Source: Nelumbo lutea
Lineage: Eukaryota > Streptophyta > Magnoliopsida > Proteales > Nelumbonaceae
Assembly: GCA_022828595.1 (NCBI GenBank)
Contig: JAKGHH010000003.1
Span: forward strand, 51,015,759 to 51,079,758
DNA: 64,000 nucleotides
Direction of reading: 5' to 3'
Position numbers and translations under genes: made by a program. The notes beneath the pieces were generated by a model. It was given only the letters and a program-made list of their open reading frames with translations. It was not told where the DNA came from and ran no database searches. This document shows positions 1 through 11,494 of the stretch, piece after piece; within the stretch, counting starts at the first letter, position 1, and the number at the start of each line of letters is the position of its first letter.

Positions 1-930
1 ATACTGATGGGCTAATCTCTCATTAAGACGATTGTCCTTGGGCCTTCATAAGATGGTTGAATTCAAAGACCATTTAGTGTAAATGTTGGGCCCATTAAGA
101 GCCCATACTGATGGACTCATGGGTTCACTGTGTTTGACAGAGAATTTGGCCAGGCATCTTCACAGAATTTGGGCTGAACCCATATGGGCTTATGTGAGGT
201 CTTTGTTGGGGTCCCATGCTATACAAAGAGAGCCAAATTGGCCAGCAACTAAAAGGGCACGGGAGCCACTTGTTAAATGGGCCTAAGGCCCATGATTAAT
301 TAGATTAATCAGGGTATCACATGATAGCTTAAAGTAGTCATGTGACTTGGGCGAATATGGGTGTGGATATGGGCTTAGATCAGTAATGGGATAAGAGGAT
401 AGCTTTTATCCACTTAAAGAGTCCAGATCCAAATAAAAATTTGGATTAGGAGGGCTGATCTTTAAGGCTTATAAATAGAGGAGGGCGAACTGCTCTAGAT
501 CACACTGCTCTCAGTTCTTTCTCTCCTGCTCTTGCCGCCATACAAACCTAGTTCGTTCTCCAGTTCTTGGACTGATAAAGATCAGTTGCCACTTCTGATT
601 TTGCAAGAAAAATCAGATTAATTTCATGCTCATCTCCCTTGCTCCACCCAAGCTGTTGGATTGTAGTTCTTGTTGAAGGATTGCGTTGCTGAACCGGCTT
701 CACCTTAAACTTCACCATCTTCAGTGGAAGTTGGTTTTGGTGTCCTCTTTGGGCGTGAACACCCACCCACATTGGGAACTACATGTGTGGAATTCATTAG
801 GTATTCTTCTCCCTTTCTTTTGGTTTTAGATCTAGTCCGGTTCGATGCAAGAACGATCCTTGAAAAATGTAGTTTTCCTAAAGCTGGGAATACGATTCTC
901 GAAAGGGTAAATTTTTTTTTTTGAAATTTC
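1..930 (+). other. Promoter-like, non-coding block; possible LTR or promoter remnant
   Basis: No convincing coding region. The first 350 bp are rich in GGGCC/GGCCC words, with two near-identical 'catactgatggrct' stretches at about 1 and 103. A TATA box (TATAAATAG, about 470-478) is followed by a CT-rich leader around 500-535, as at a plant transcription start or in the U3/R part of an LTR. No long ORF follows. I cannot tell whether this is a solo LTR, a retroelement leader or a host promoter cut off from its gene. No matching second copy is visible in this window. Confidence 0.3.
470..478 (+). promoter_or_regulatory. TATA box candidate
   Basis: TATAAATAG about 30 bp upstream of a pyrimidine-rich leader. 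It matches a plant core promoter, but no downstream gene is visible. Confidence 0.35.
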
Positions 931-999
931 GCCCTACCATCCAACATGGTTAAACCATCCATATGATGGATTTTCCCTTCCTTCAAGAGCCACTAAGCA

Positions 1000-1222
1000 C
1001 CATTAGGTGCCACATCAACGAAATATTAAATAAATGTTCAACTGTTCGGGGGGAGCATTAAAATGAAGCTTCCCTAACCGTTAGTGCGCACATAAATCAA
1101 AATCCACTTTTGTGAAAATCAATGCGTATGGATGAATATGATGAAAAAAAATACTAATTTGGTAATGACATGGCGACGTTTTAATAAACGTCTATCACGA
1201 AATGCCCATGGTATAAAACACA
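1000..1222 (-). repeat. Partial MITE, inverted copy of the repeat at 52.65-52.96 kb
   Basis: The reverse complement of about 52,650-52,860 aligns here by eye. Both share a block around GAGCATTAAAATGAAGCTTC and a GTTTATT-type inner segment, ending near 'ggtataaaacac', which corresponds to the GTGTTTGGTAT end of the other copy. No protein is encoded. This is a diverged non-autonomous DNA transposon. Confidence 0.5.
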
Positions 1223-1696
1223 TGCTAATGCTAAAAACCGAAATCTAAATTGGGTCGAATCTAATTATTAAATGAACTAGATATTTGAACTAATGCAATT
1301 TAAAATAATCGGATCTGATTATTAAGTTAATCTATTTTAAAAGCAAATCCAATCTGTTTATATAAATGCATAATCTGATGGGAGGGAATAACCTTGCTTC
1401 TGGGTAGGATCCATAAGCTGTTTATCTCTCTTAGATTAGAATAATCAGAGCTCTTCATTTAATGGGCCTCACCATGAGGATTAATTGAGCCAAATGTGAC
1501 ATTTTCAAGAAAATATTTGGATGGTGGTCAAAAGTTGTATTTGAAAAAATTGTGATCAGTGAGGTGGTCTAAGAAGATATGATCACAATAATTTTTGAGG
1601 TGCGTCCTCTCTTATAAGGGATCAATCAGCCCACTTGATGGGTCTATATGCCACGGAATAAGTGAAAGGATACCTAGAACTATATAAAGGACTTAA
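1223..1696. other. AT-rich intergenic sequence, no feature seen
   Basis: No ORF, RNA gene or repeat structure that I can support. Confidence 0.5.
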
Positions 1697-2178
1697 CAGG
1701 GGTGGTAATGTTATTCGAAAATCCGATTTTAAATTTAGAGATTTGAAATAATCGAATCAAATTCGAATAATTTAAATATCTAATTGATCGAATTCAGATA
1801 TCCTATTTATATCGAATAGGTAATCGGATTCGAATTTGGATATAACCTGATTTGATTCAATAAATATCCAAATTTCATCGATTATTTAATTCTAATATAT
1901 AATATATAAAATATTTAAATATTTTATATAATTTATATATAAAATAATTAAATCATATAAATAATCTATATATATTTATATAGCTTATATAAATAAAATG
2001 TTTATTTTACATATTTATTAATTACCAAAAATAATTAATTGGTCGAATTCGATTCAAATTGAATATTCGAATATTTAATCAAATTTGAATTCGAATATTA
2101 ATATTCAATATTTGTCGATATTGAGTCAAATTCTAATATTGCCTGATTTGATTCAAATTTGATCCATTTACACCCCTA
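1697..2178. mobile_element. hAT-type MITE, copy 1 (about 480 bp)
   Basis: Ends resemble inverted repeats: CAGGGGTGGTAATG on the left and CATTTACACCCCTA on the right. The AT-rich interior aligns along its whole length, in the same orientation, with the element at 61,428-61,903. The flanks share a CTTAA core, an imperfect target-site duplication. It has no coding capacity, so it depends on an autonomous hAT transposase elsewhere. Confidence 0.7.
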
Positions 2179-2434
2179 GGCTTAAGTGGGCCCCGAAGGT
2201 TATTTTAAAATTTAAATTGGCGGTCTTCTGTTACCATACTAGAGGTTATCAATCCTAATCTTTTGGCCCAACTCACTAGTTTTTGGGCTTCATCTTAAGT
2301 TTTACATTTAGACCTAGCCCAATTTCGCTCTAGCTATCCAATGATTCAACTATTCAACACAATGCCAATCTGACCTAACATCATTTGTTATATTTAGGTT
2401 AGGCCGAAGCCAAAACAATTCTTTTCCAACAAAA

Positions 2435-2620
2435 AAAATTGGACTAAGTTAGAGAGAGAATTGGAATAAACTAGAATGATATTTCATTCCCAAAGGAAAG
2501 AGTGGCAATGGCCATTTCATCAAGAATGGGCCATTCTGCCCAACCAAACAGTTGAAATCGAAATGGGCCATTCTAACTATGATTCTAGACCCCTATTCCC
2601 GTGAACTAAATGGAGCCAAA
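2435..2620. repeat. Diverged MITE fragment related to 37,636-37,882
   Basis: Shares blocks such as 'ggaataaactagaatga', 'atttcattc' and 'ccaaacagttgaaa' with the repeat at 37.6-37.9 kb. The ends are not clear. Non-coding. Confidence 0.45.
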
Positions 2621-3013
2621 ATGGGATAGCACGGCATGTGCAAGAAGCTTCTTTTTGCCTTTTCCAAATATTCCAGATCAAGGTTCAAAGTATCGATACT
2701 AGTTGATACACCGGTGTATTGGCCCTTTTTTTTAAGTTCCACTTTTTTTTTTCCGATCTTGGTTCAGAGGGGCTGGTTTAAGTCTTGGCTACCCTCTAAA
2801 ACAGGCCCTGACTTGATACAACCACTGTAGAGGCATATCGAGAAGGGCCCAAAATGATACATATCGGCCAATACGGGCCGATAAGTAACGATTTTTTGAA
2901 CCATATTCCAAACAAGAAAATATTTGTTCCCCACTAACAAAACAAAGTCAAACTGAAACCAGAATATACACCCTACAAGAAAATATTTGGATAAGAGTTT
3001 TATTAATTGTTAA

Positions 3014-3359
3014 GGCTGTGTTTGGAATAACTGTAAACAAAAAATGATGTAAATATTTACATTGGTTCGGTTTTGTCCACCTTTGAAAATAATGTGTAAT
3101 AATAATCGACGTAAAGCTCCATTCCGGTTCAGTTTCGCATGCATATAGATGGAGTGGAGTTTTACGTCATGAATCAATGTAAAACCTCATCATATCTTAA
3201 ATTTTATATCAATTATCAATGTAAATACTACATCAATAAAATCGATATAAAACTTTACACTGATTGTATCACATTTAAAAAAAAATACAACAATCACCTT
3301 AATAAGAGTTCAATGTAAAATAACATCGATAATGTTTTACACCGATTCCAAACGCAGCC
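3014..3359. mobile_element. Tourist-like MITE (family 1), copy 1
   Basis: Inverted ends GGCTGTGTTTGGAAT and ATTCCAAACGCAGCC, flanked on both sides by TAA (3,011-3,013 and 3,360-3,362). A 3-bp TWA duplication with these ends is the hallmark of PIF/Harbinger (Tourist) MITEs. The interior has many 'GTAAA'/'TTTAC' words, and a related copy lies at 57,769-58,097. 346 bp, non-coding. Confidence 0.75.
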
Positions 3360-3362
3360 TAA

Positions 3363-6130
3363 GTGGTCAATTGATCAGGGGGCATTCTTTTGTTTGTTCG
3401 TTCAATGTCAAAGAATATACTCAGAACTCAGAAGATCAAATCAAATCGTCAACATTAGCAAGCTAATCATGTTGATCTCATATTCCCATTGGAACCCATT
3501 AATGAAGCGTAAAGGCACTGAGTTCCTGTGAAGCAAACAGTAATTGGAGCCGTATCATTGACGAGAACTCCCAGTGACGAGCGGTGAGTTTAACGTGTTG
3601 CTCTAAGAAAACGTCTTTTAGACGGTTTCATAGGCCGAGTTGAAGCATATGTATCGAACCAACAGAAAGGAAGGAGATTAAGTCAAGGAAGAAAATCGTC
3701 AGAATTGTGTCACAATGAGGAATGAATCATGAATCCATGGAAGAGGTTGCCCGAGGAGCTTCGGTTGATTATCTTCAGAGGTCTAGACAAAAAGGAATTG
3801 TTCTTTCAACTGGGAGATCTTGTGTAGATTGAAATTAATTGCTGAACCTTTTTATCATACACTACAAGCTCGCCCAAGCTAGGGATGGCCGCAATTTTTC
3901 CCATCTATGGGGACTCGACTTATTCGACCCCATCAAGTTGGTGATGGGGATTGTTTTGGTGGGGTGGAATTGGGGACAAGGATTAATAGAAACTCCCGAT
4001 CGCAGTTGGGGCTGGGGATGGCAATAAAAAAGACTATTATTTAAAAAAAAATTCTGGGGTTTGGGTCCTCACAGGAAATCCATCTTCGTCAGGAATTGGG
4101 GATGGAGGACAAACTTTATCTCGAACGGAAATCGATGACAGGAATGGAAGTTAATTTCAGAATCAGGGGCAGAGACGGAGAATATAATCCCCGCCCCACT
4201 GCAATTCCTAGCCCAAGCTAACAAAAAGCTTTGCCTGTAAAACACAAAAGAGATCTCACTATTTGCAAGGGTGTTCAGCAAGTGGAGAGAATTTTTATTT
4301 TGGGTATTTGGTGCCATGCACCACTAATAATCCCCCTTTTTCCCAAATCGGTGGTTGCGAAAATCGATTCTACATCAATGTTGGAGTGAACCAATTAATA
4401 CACAAATGATAGAAACGGCGGATTATCTCCAATTCTCTGATGTGTTAATTGCAGTAACTTGAAAATATTGTGTCTATATAGAGATGCGACTTGCTATTAG
4501 GGATGGTAATGGGACTAGAGGATTTTGTGAATTTTAAATCTTATTTATCTCCTTAGACCTATCAACTTATATATTCTTTAACCAAAATCTATAGTAGATT
4601 GAATTTTCAAAATCCAAACCCTTTTCACACATAAAAATACAAAATCTATCCTCCACGCATTTCAGGATGAACATCTAATTCTATATTTTTTATAATAAAC
4701 AAATGAAATAGAATGGACAACTGCTACAAATGTCAACCTCCATGCTGCCACATAATCATGTTGGAAGCATGTACTGCAAGTAATAGCCAAACAGCTTCCT
4801 GCATTGAATGTATTATGCCTCAAGGATTACATTTTTTTTTATACGACCATGGTTTGAAGGTGATTTTGTTTAATTCATTGCAGTCAACTTTTTACACTGA
4901 ATCAGAGCTGTTGCCTGTTGGTCCCCCAACAAGCCTAGACAGAGAGATGAAGAAGATTATTCAAAGCAAATAAGTAAATAAGTGGTCCATTTGCTTAGAC
5001 TTTTCAAAGCAAAGTAGTTGAATTAATCCAATCTTTGCTTAGATTTCTTAATCAACCCATGCCGAATTGCTGATTACGCTGAAAACTGTGCTACGTTTGG
5101 CACATGCCGAATGACTATTGGGTCGAACCTTGACATATTAAGAGATTGACCATTCTTCTTTTACCATCAACCATTTATAAAAACTGATTTGAATGTTGTG
5201 CTTTTAGTATTAAATCAAAGTTTGATACAAGTACTTTTCAGTCCATTTATCAAGTCAGAATTCAATGTTTCAAATAGATACAAAACCATGGATACTATTC
5301 CATACGAATCCAAACATTAACCAGTCAAATTTGGATATCGGCCACATAAGCTCATCTGGACGTTTCTATCAATCTGTAATTCTGCATGTAGAAAATTCAA
5401 TTCAAATTCAAGTTTTAAGTAGAGGACAAGAGGAAAAAGCCGTGGGTACCATCAGCTCAAATATTATAAAAAAAGAGAAATTGTCTAAAATTCATCACCA
5501 ATATTTAGCATTTCTTTTGAAATTCATTATAACTTTTTGAAACATTCATGGAACCCCACACCATTTGTTAGTGTTCATTGACAGAAATTATCCACATCAG
5601 CATAAATATAATTTTTATGATCAAACTGCCCCTGAATGGCATGCCAGCCATATTAAACATATTTTTATGTCAACTTAAAACATTCATGGAACCCCACACC
5701 ATTTGTTAGTGTTCTAACTGACATAACGTTGGGTCCTATAGAGCCACATGTCCTCTCTTTGACTATAGATATTCTCTTGATGGTCTCGGTTTTTGTTGCA
5801 TTTGAAATTAAAAGGGATAAAGTGACAGTTGTGCTGTACAAGTAGATATGAAACATCAGATGAGTTTGATTGGAATCAAAGTCGTGCTTTTTTTAATTTA
5901 AAACTCCCTTTTTACTTAAATGTGTTAAATGGGCAGAAAATTTTTTAAACAGAAATGTTTTAAGTATATTTTTATTATTTTTTTATCAAAATTTTGCTTT
6001 ATTTTTCATTTACAACAGTATAAAGGGTAAAATAGTAAGCTGACATGATTCTGTGACGTTTTGAAAAGTTAATAAATTTAAGAAAAATGCTGAAAATTCA
6101 TGATAAATTTTAAACAATTACCCTAAAAAA
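3363..6130. other. Intergenic region upstream of the OMT gene
   Basis: Mostly AT-rich and without a supported gene. A 32-codon ORF at 3,731-3,829 has an F-box-like N-terminal pattern (W..LPEEL...IF..L) but stops at once. A 37-bp direct repeat containing 'acattcatggaaccccacac' occurs at about 5,541 and 5,680. The other short ORFs here have no recognisable domain and look random. Confidence 0.4.
6019..6025 (+). promoter_or_regulatory. Candidate TATA box of the OMT gene
   Basis: TATAAAG about 210 bp before the chosen start codon. It is the best TATA-like word in the proximal upstream region. Without transcript data it remains tentative. Confidence 0.3.
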
Positions 6131-6131
6131 A

Positions 6132-6145
6132 AGTCAAAGTCAAAG
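6132..6145 (-). promoter_or_regulatory. Paired W-box motif upstream of the OMT gene
   Basis: AGTCAAAGTCAAAG contains two TTGAC cores on the minus strand, 7 bp apart and about 90 bp before the start codon. WRKY factors bind TTGAC(C/T), and paired boxes are typical of defence or phenylpropanoid promoters. The motif is seen; its use is inferred. Confidence 0.4.
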
Positions 6146-6232
6146 AAAAATTGAAACTTGAAACACATGAAAAGGCTTACAGCATATGCATTACTTACGA
6201 GCCTCCAATACTCACACCTCCAAATCGAGAAG

Positions 6233-9200
6233 ATGGCTCCGATAGAGAATCAGCTGCCCAAATCCTCGAGCGAGGAGGAAGAGTACTGCTTGTTTGCCAT
6301 GCAGCTGGCGAGCGCCTCAGTCATGCCCATGGTCCTCAGAGCTGCGGTGGAGCTTGATGTGCTGGATATCATGTCCAGAGCGGCACCAGGCGCCCAGCTC
6401 TCCCCCTCAGAGATCGCATCTCACATGCCCACCAAGAATCCAGATGCGCCCGTTATGCTTGATCGCATGCTGAGGCTTCTGGCGAGCTACTCGATTCTGA
6501 CTTGCTCTGTCGTTGAGCAGGAAGACGGTCGAGTTCAAAGGCTGTATGGGTTGGGCCCCGTCTGCAAATATTTTGTTCCAAACGAAGATGGAGCATCCTT
6601 GGCATCTATGACTCTTTTAAGTCAGGACAAGGTCTTCATGGAAACCTGGTCAGTTGGTAACTCCTTCTTCTTAGATTAGCTATGAGCTTTTCTTTCACCC
6701 CTCCAATTGGATTGAATTGGATATACCCAGATTTGAATTTGAATCATTAATATTTGGATTTCAATAATTAGATTTATATCGATTTAAATAGAATTCAGAT
6801 TGCAATCAAAGATTGTATAGCATTAATAAATTATGTGGTAACCAGTCAACCGGTATCATAATAAAAGTGGTAGCTAATCAGCTGGTATTTCGTTAAAATT
6901 CAGGTAGGTGACTTATATTTTGTTTGGTCAAAGTTCTTCCGGTATCGATACCTTTATGACATCATATAAAAATTCAAAATATTATATTATTAAATGATAT
7001 TATTTAAAACTCATCACGATTTATTGATGTTTCTATATTTCTCTTAAATTTATTATAAAAAATATTTAATGAGCTTGATTGGTAATAATGGAATAGTTTG
7101 ATTATGTAAAATACTCAAATATTTATATGAACAATGACTGTTAATAGTCACCGAAGGTGAATTAATGGAAATCTAACAGAAGGTAAGTTTTAGACGATAA
7201 AAATCACAGACAGAAAGCTCTCTTGAGGTTTTGAAAGGTTATAATGAATGATGCATGTATGCAAGATCTCTTGAGGTTTTGAAAGGTCATGATGAGTCAT
7301 ACATGTAAGCATGTCCTCAAATTTTAGAGTGGGCTCATTGATTAATTTGAACCTGACCTGGTCCAAGACCAATCCAAGTGGATCAAATTTCAATCCTGGG
7401 CTTGGGTTGGAAAAATTGGATTTGACCTCTGGTTAGGCTCAATCTCGGGCCTTAAGCCCAAATCTTAAGACGATGAACTCCTCTTATCTATCTATTCATT
7501 GTAGCTTTGCCTCGTTTAATGTTGTATACACTGTATAGGTACCATTTGAAGGACGCTGTTATTGAAGGAGGAATTCCATTTAACAAGGCCTATCGAGTCC
7601 GCTCGTTTGAGTACCATGGCATGGACCCAAGATTCAACCAGCTTTTCAATAGAGCAATGTTTGACCATACTCGCATAACCATGAAGAGTATTCTCCAGGC
7701 ATACAAGGGGTTTGAAGATGCCAAAGTGGTAGTTGATGTGGGTGGCGGGCTCGGAGTCACCATTAACATGATCACCACCAAATACCCTAACATTAAGGGT
7801 ATTAACTTTGATTTGCCTAAAGTCATTGAAGATGCACCATCCTATCCTGGTATGCTTTTCTTAAATGAAACTTAGGTTTATTTAATTATTTACATTGAGA
7901 ATTACATAAGTCAAGGGGTTTAAACTGCCATTGATTTGGACGGTCGGACCGTTCGGCCCGAGGATCGTTCAGGTAATCAATTCCGTTTTACCCCAAACCT
8001 GGTTCTTGGCCAAAAGCAATTGAATTAGTCAACGATTCATTGGTTCGGGTGGTTGAATTATTCAATGGTTTTTGATCATTTTTCTATTTTTAATTATTAT
8101 TATTTATTTTTAATTTTTGTTGTTAGAACGGGTCGTTCGTTCGAACCGTCAACCTAAAAACGATGACCATAATGGTTCTGTTTCCGGGTCTTTTTTTTTT
8201 TAAATCATGGTTCCGTTTCCTACAAATAGGTTGGTAGGGCTGCAAACAGATTGAATTAAATTCACTAAGGCTGCACTTCTAAATGATGCAAATACAGTGT
8301 GAATGTAAATATGCACAGCGTAAAACGGTTCATGCAAATATAAAGTTGGGTTATTTTTGTATTGACAAACTTACCTTCTTACCATATAGGTTTTTTAGCT
8401 GCAATGGATGCAAACATGAATTCTAATAAACTATATGCCTTTTTTTTATCAAAAGCCCAATTGAATGCAAATTTACTTCTTTTTTATTAAAGTACTTTTA
8501 CATTTCATTAATGATGTAAACATGCATTGAAAAATGCATTTTCTGTCATAAATACATAAATGCTTAATTGCAAAATACAGGTAAAACTGAACCAACCAAA
8601 GTCTAAATTTACCCTGAACCGGAATTTACATTCATTTACGTCATTTCCAAATGTAGCCTAAATGGTATATATGATTCAATTCAATAAGAATCAGTCAAAC
8701 CTTTATGATTATAATTTGAATTCGAATTTGATTATATTTTCAAATATCAGATTTAATTTATTTGGATTGTAATAAAAAACTTGATTTTATAATATAAATA
8801 TTACATAATATTTCATAACTAATGGATCAGATTGGATCTTATCAAATCAAGTTGGGGGTATATCTAAAATTGACTTGATAGCATAACTTATCCGATTTCT
8901 TGATTTGATTCGTTAAGATCAAAGGCGATGTTCAAATCCAGATTGAATTTGGATTCAAATCGGGTATTTGCAGCCCTAAATTGAGGTGAAAGTGATGTAA
9001 AATTTGTATCAGATAGATGCAAAACTGAAGCAGATACAAAAATTTATATCTGATCCGGATTAGCACAGCAAACAAACAGAGCCTTGGAGTTCAATTTTTA
9101 ATGGTTTAATGATAATGACTTTAATCTATTTTATATTGATCAGGAGTGGAGCATGTAGGGGGTGATATGTTTGCCTGTGTTCCAAAAGCAGATCTGATCG

Positions 9201-9623
9201 TCATGAAGGTGAATAATTAATTTGGATTTAACTTATCTTTTATACATGGATCAAGAGCTTATCTGTTGAGGTTTTGAGTGAGTGACCGTGGTTACCTTTT
9301 CTCCTGAAAAATACCTGTAGTGGATACTTCATGACTGGAGCGATGATCACTGCCTCAAGTTATTAAAGAACTGCTACGAAGCATTACCGGAGAACGGAAA
9401 AGCGGTCGTAGTAGAGGGGATTCTTCCGGTGGCCGCAGAGGCCAGCTTGGCCGCCCAGAGCCTCTATCAAATAGATGTAATCATGATGAACCAACACGTG
9501 GGTGGAAAGGAAAGGACAGACAAGGAGTACGAGACCTTGGCAAAGCGAGCTGGATTCACTGGTATCAGACTGGTCTGCTGTGTTTACAGTAATTGGGTGA
9601 TTGAATTCCACAAAGGCGATTGA
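6233..9623 (+). CDS. Caffeate/COMT-type O-methyltransferase, four exons
   Basis: Exons 6,233-6,648, 7,539-7,849, 9,144-9,208 and 9,321-9,623 join in frame, with GT-AG introns, to a 364-aa protein, the usual length for plant class II small-molecule OMTs. These cytosolic enzymes transfer methyl from S-adenosylmethionine to phenolic hydroxyls. Visible parts are the N-terminal dimerisation domain (about 1-115), the SAM motif VVDVGGGLG, FDLPxVI, GGDMF, the catalytic His268 in [10 protein letters not shown], and acidic partners Glu296 and Glu328 (GGKE). The start at 6,233 gives the family-typical N terminus (MAPIENQ); an in-frame ATG 75 bp upstream adds an unrelated leader. Intron positions fit the conserved COMT pattern. 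Several substrate-pocket residues differ from lignin COMT (see findings), so caffeate may not be the substrate. Intron 2 (1.3 kb) contains nested MITEs. The frame is intact, so the gene is probably functional. Confidence 0.93.
8235..8978. mobile_element. hAT-like MITE in OMT intron 2, split by a younger MITE
   Basis: Outer inverted ends TAGGGCTGCAAAC and TATTTGCAGCCCTA enclose AT-rich sequence and are interrupted by the Tourist-like unit at 8,269-8,658. No clear target duplication is left, so the superfamily is tentative. Removing the insert leaves about 350 bp of outer element. Confidence 0.55.
8269..8658. mobile_element. Tourist-like MITE (family 2), copy 1
   Basis: Ends GGCTGCACTTCTAAATGATG and CATTTCCAAATGTAGCC, flanked by TAA (8,266-8,268 and 8,659-8,661). 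The interior matches 37,024-37,412 over its full length, in the same orientation. 390 bp, non-coding. It sits inside another MITE within OMT intron 2. Confidence 0.78.
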
Positions 9624-11330
9624 CCATTTTGATGATTATGGTTTTAAATTTTAGGCTTATGATAAAATTGATGAATATATATACATATACCTTCAATTTA
9701 TTTACCTGGGGACACCTTTGTTATGACTTATGATTAAATAAAGCGGATTATTTTCAGCAATATTATCACTTGGGAGCTGGGGACACCTTTTGCTTTTCTT
9801 GCTATTTGAGCTTCATCGACTGTCGTATGAGCATTTAATTTATGAATGAATTTCACATTTTAAGACTTAGAAAAATGTTGGAAAGTGTTAATATGATATC
9901 TAAATTTTTTAAACATCTATTTTACCCCCTTATGCACCTCAATATAGGATAAATTACTGAAATCTCCCCTAAAGTTTGCTGATTGTAATCACCTCTTTTA
10001 AACTTTTTGACATAGTTGCAAGTAGATCTTCTTTGTTAGAATCCTCTAACAAGAAGGACAAAATGTCCCAAATACCCATGCAATTATAATTGAGGTTGGT
10101 TTTATAAAAAAAAAAAAAACAATACAAACTTAATGAACAACAAAAAGAGAGAGAGAGAGAGAGAGAGAGTTTAAAATTGTAGCTTTATCTTTGAGTGATT
10201 GATATGAAGGACAAAAAAAAAAACTAATTTCAAAAAGGAGATTGGAAGGGTTTAGGGTAGTGATTCATGTGAAGAGAAAATTTGAAAAATAAACATTTTG
10301 ATCAAAAGTAACTACACATTTTCATGCTTCTTTTTAGAAGATTCTAAGAGAGGGGTCTACTTGATAGGGGTGAGCATAATTCAGTTAAAACCAAATTTTC
10401 GGTTTCGGTTTAATTGATTTGGTCTAATCGGTTTTTCGATCGATTTTGGTTATTTTGTGTTCCGATTATCATAGTTGATAAATCAATTAACCAAAAAAAA
10501 AATGATTTAATTTTATAACTATGCATTTTTAATATTATTTATATTATAATTTATAATTTTATATTAATATTTAATATATTATGCAATATACATCATTACT
10601 TCATTTAATGCCAAATTTTCAAAAAAAGTAAAACTCAAAAGAGTGAAAAGATAAACAAACTATTGGGCATTAGTTTTCACTCTTTTCACTCAAAAGAGTG
10701 AAAAGATAAACAAACTATTGGAGTCTAAGCATCTTCCTTCCTCAATCGTCTCTCTCTCTCTGACTATGTCTCTCAGACTCTCTTAGTTTCTCTAATTTCT
10801 CTCTAAAGACTATAATCTCTCTGTATTTAGAAAGAATAGGATGGCCACTGGCCTGTTGAGTGACTTCCGACCACCGCTGTTGCTGAGGGCATCTTCTTCT
10901 TTTAATCGAAATATCCGAAATAACAAAAAATAAAAATAAAAAATTGGTTCAATTTAATCGGTTTTTACATATCTAGATTTCGGTTGGATTTGCCATCTTG
11001 TTAAATCGGTTTTTAACCGAAAAAACCGGTTGTATTTGAAATTTCAAAGGAGGGCAAGAATGGATTATTTATATTTTCGAAGGGTTAAAGTTTTCCTTTC
11101 ATATTATTAAGGTGGGAAAGAAATATTGAAATAGGTTAAAAATAAAATAAAATAAAATAAAAATTTGAGATAAAAAGATATAGATAAAGTTACTTTTGTT
11201 AATTTCAAAAATATTTACTTCACGGGTAAAACTGATATTTTAATATTGATAACATTTTGGTAAAATACTTGTTCCATTTTTGTAAAACATCTCCGAGTCC
11301 TAACAAGATGCAGCAGGCGGTTATCACCTG
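9624..11330. other. Intergenic region between the OMT and HMGB genes
   Basis: Begins with the probable OMT 3' UTR. It holds a GA microsatellite (about 10,146-10,170), a 'taggggtgagca' hAT-MITE-like left end near 10,366 with AT-rich interior, a 33-bp direct repeat (10,634 and 10,689, period 55), a CT-rich stretch near 10,748, and poly-(AAAAT) near 11,140. No gene is supported. Confidence 0.4.
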
Positions 11331-11335
11331 TACGC

Positions 11336-11341
11336 CACGTG
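11336..11341. promoter_or_regulatory. G-box (CACGTG) upstream of HMGB
   Basis: GCCACGTGTCG is a G-box/ABRE-type site about 155 bp before the HMGB start codon and 80 bp before its TATA box. It is a candidate bZIP or bHLH site. Confidence 0.45.
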
Positions 11342-11419
11342 TCGTGTTTCCTTTTAATTGGTTGAAGATCATGAAATACACTCTCCCGCCAAAACTGAAT
11401 ATTCACTTCATCTTACCCT

Positions 11420-11430
11420 GTATATATACA
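11420..11430 (+). promoter_or_regulatory. TATA box of the HMGB gene
   Basis: GTATATATACA lies about 70 bp upstream of the HMGB start codon, the right distance for a short 5' leader. Confidence 0.55.
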
Positions 11431-11494
11431 CCATCATCTCCACACAACCCTCTAAGTTTCTTTTTTTCTCTGGTACTGCAACTACGAAGTCACC

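Noticed and set aside
2636..2830. 64-codon ORF
   Set aside because: Low-complexity, Phe/Ser-rich, in repetitive DNA, with no homology recognised.
6158..6232. Upstream in-frame ATG as the OMT start
   Set aside because: It adds 25 residues with no family match. The downstream ATG gives the conserved N terminus.
6151..6357. Overlapping ORF in another frame at the start of the OMT gene
   Set aside because: Out of frame with the well-supported OMT exon 1.
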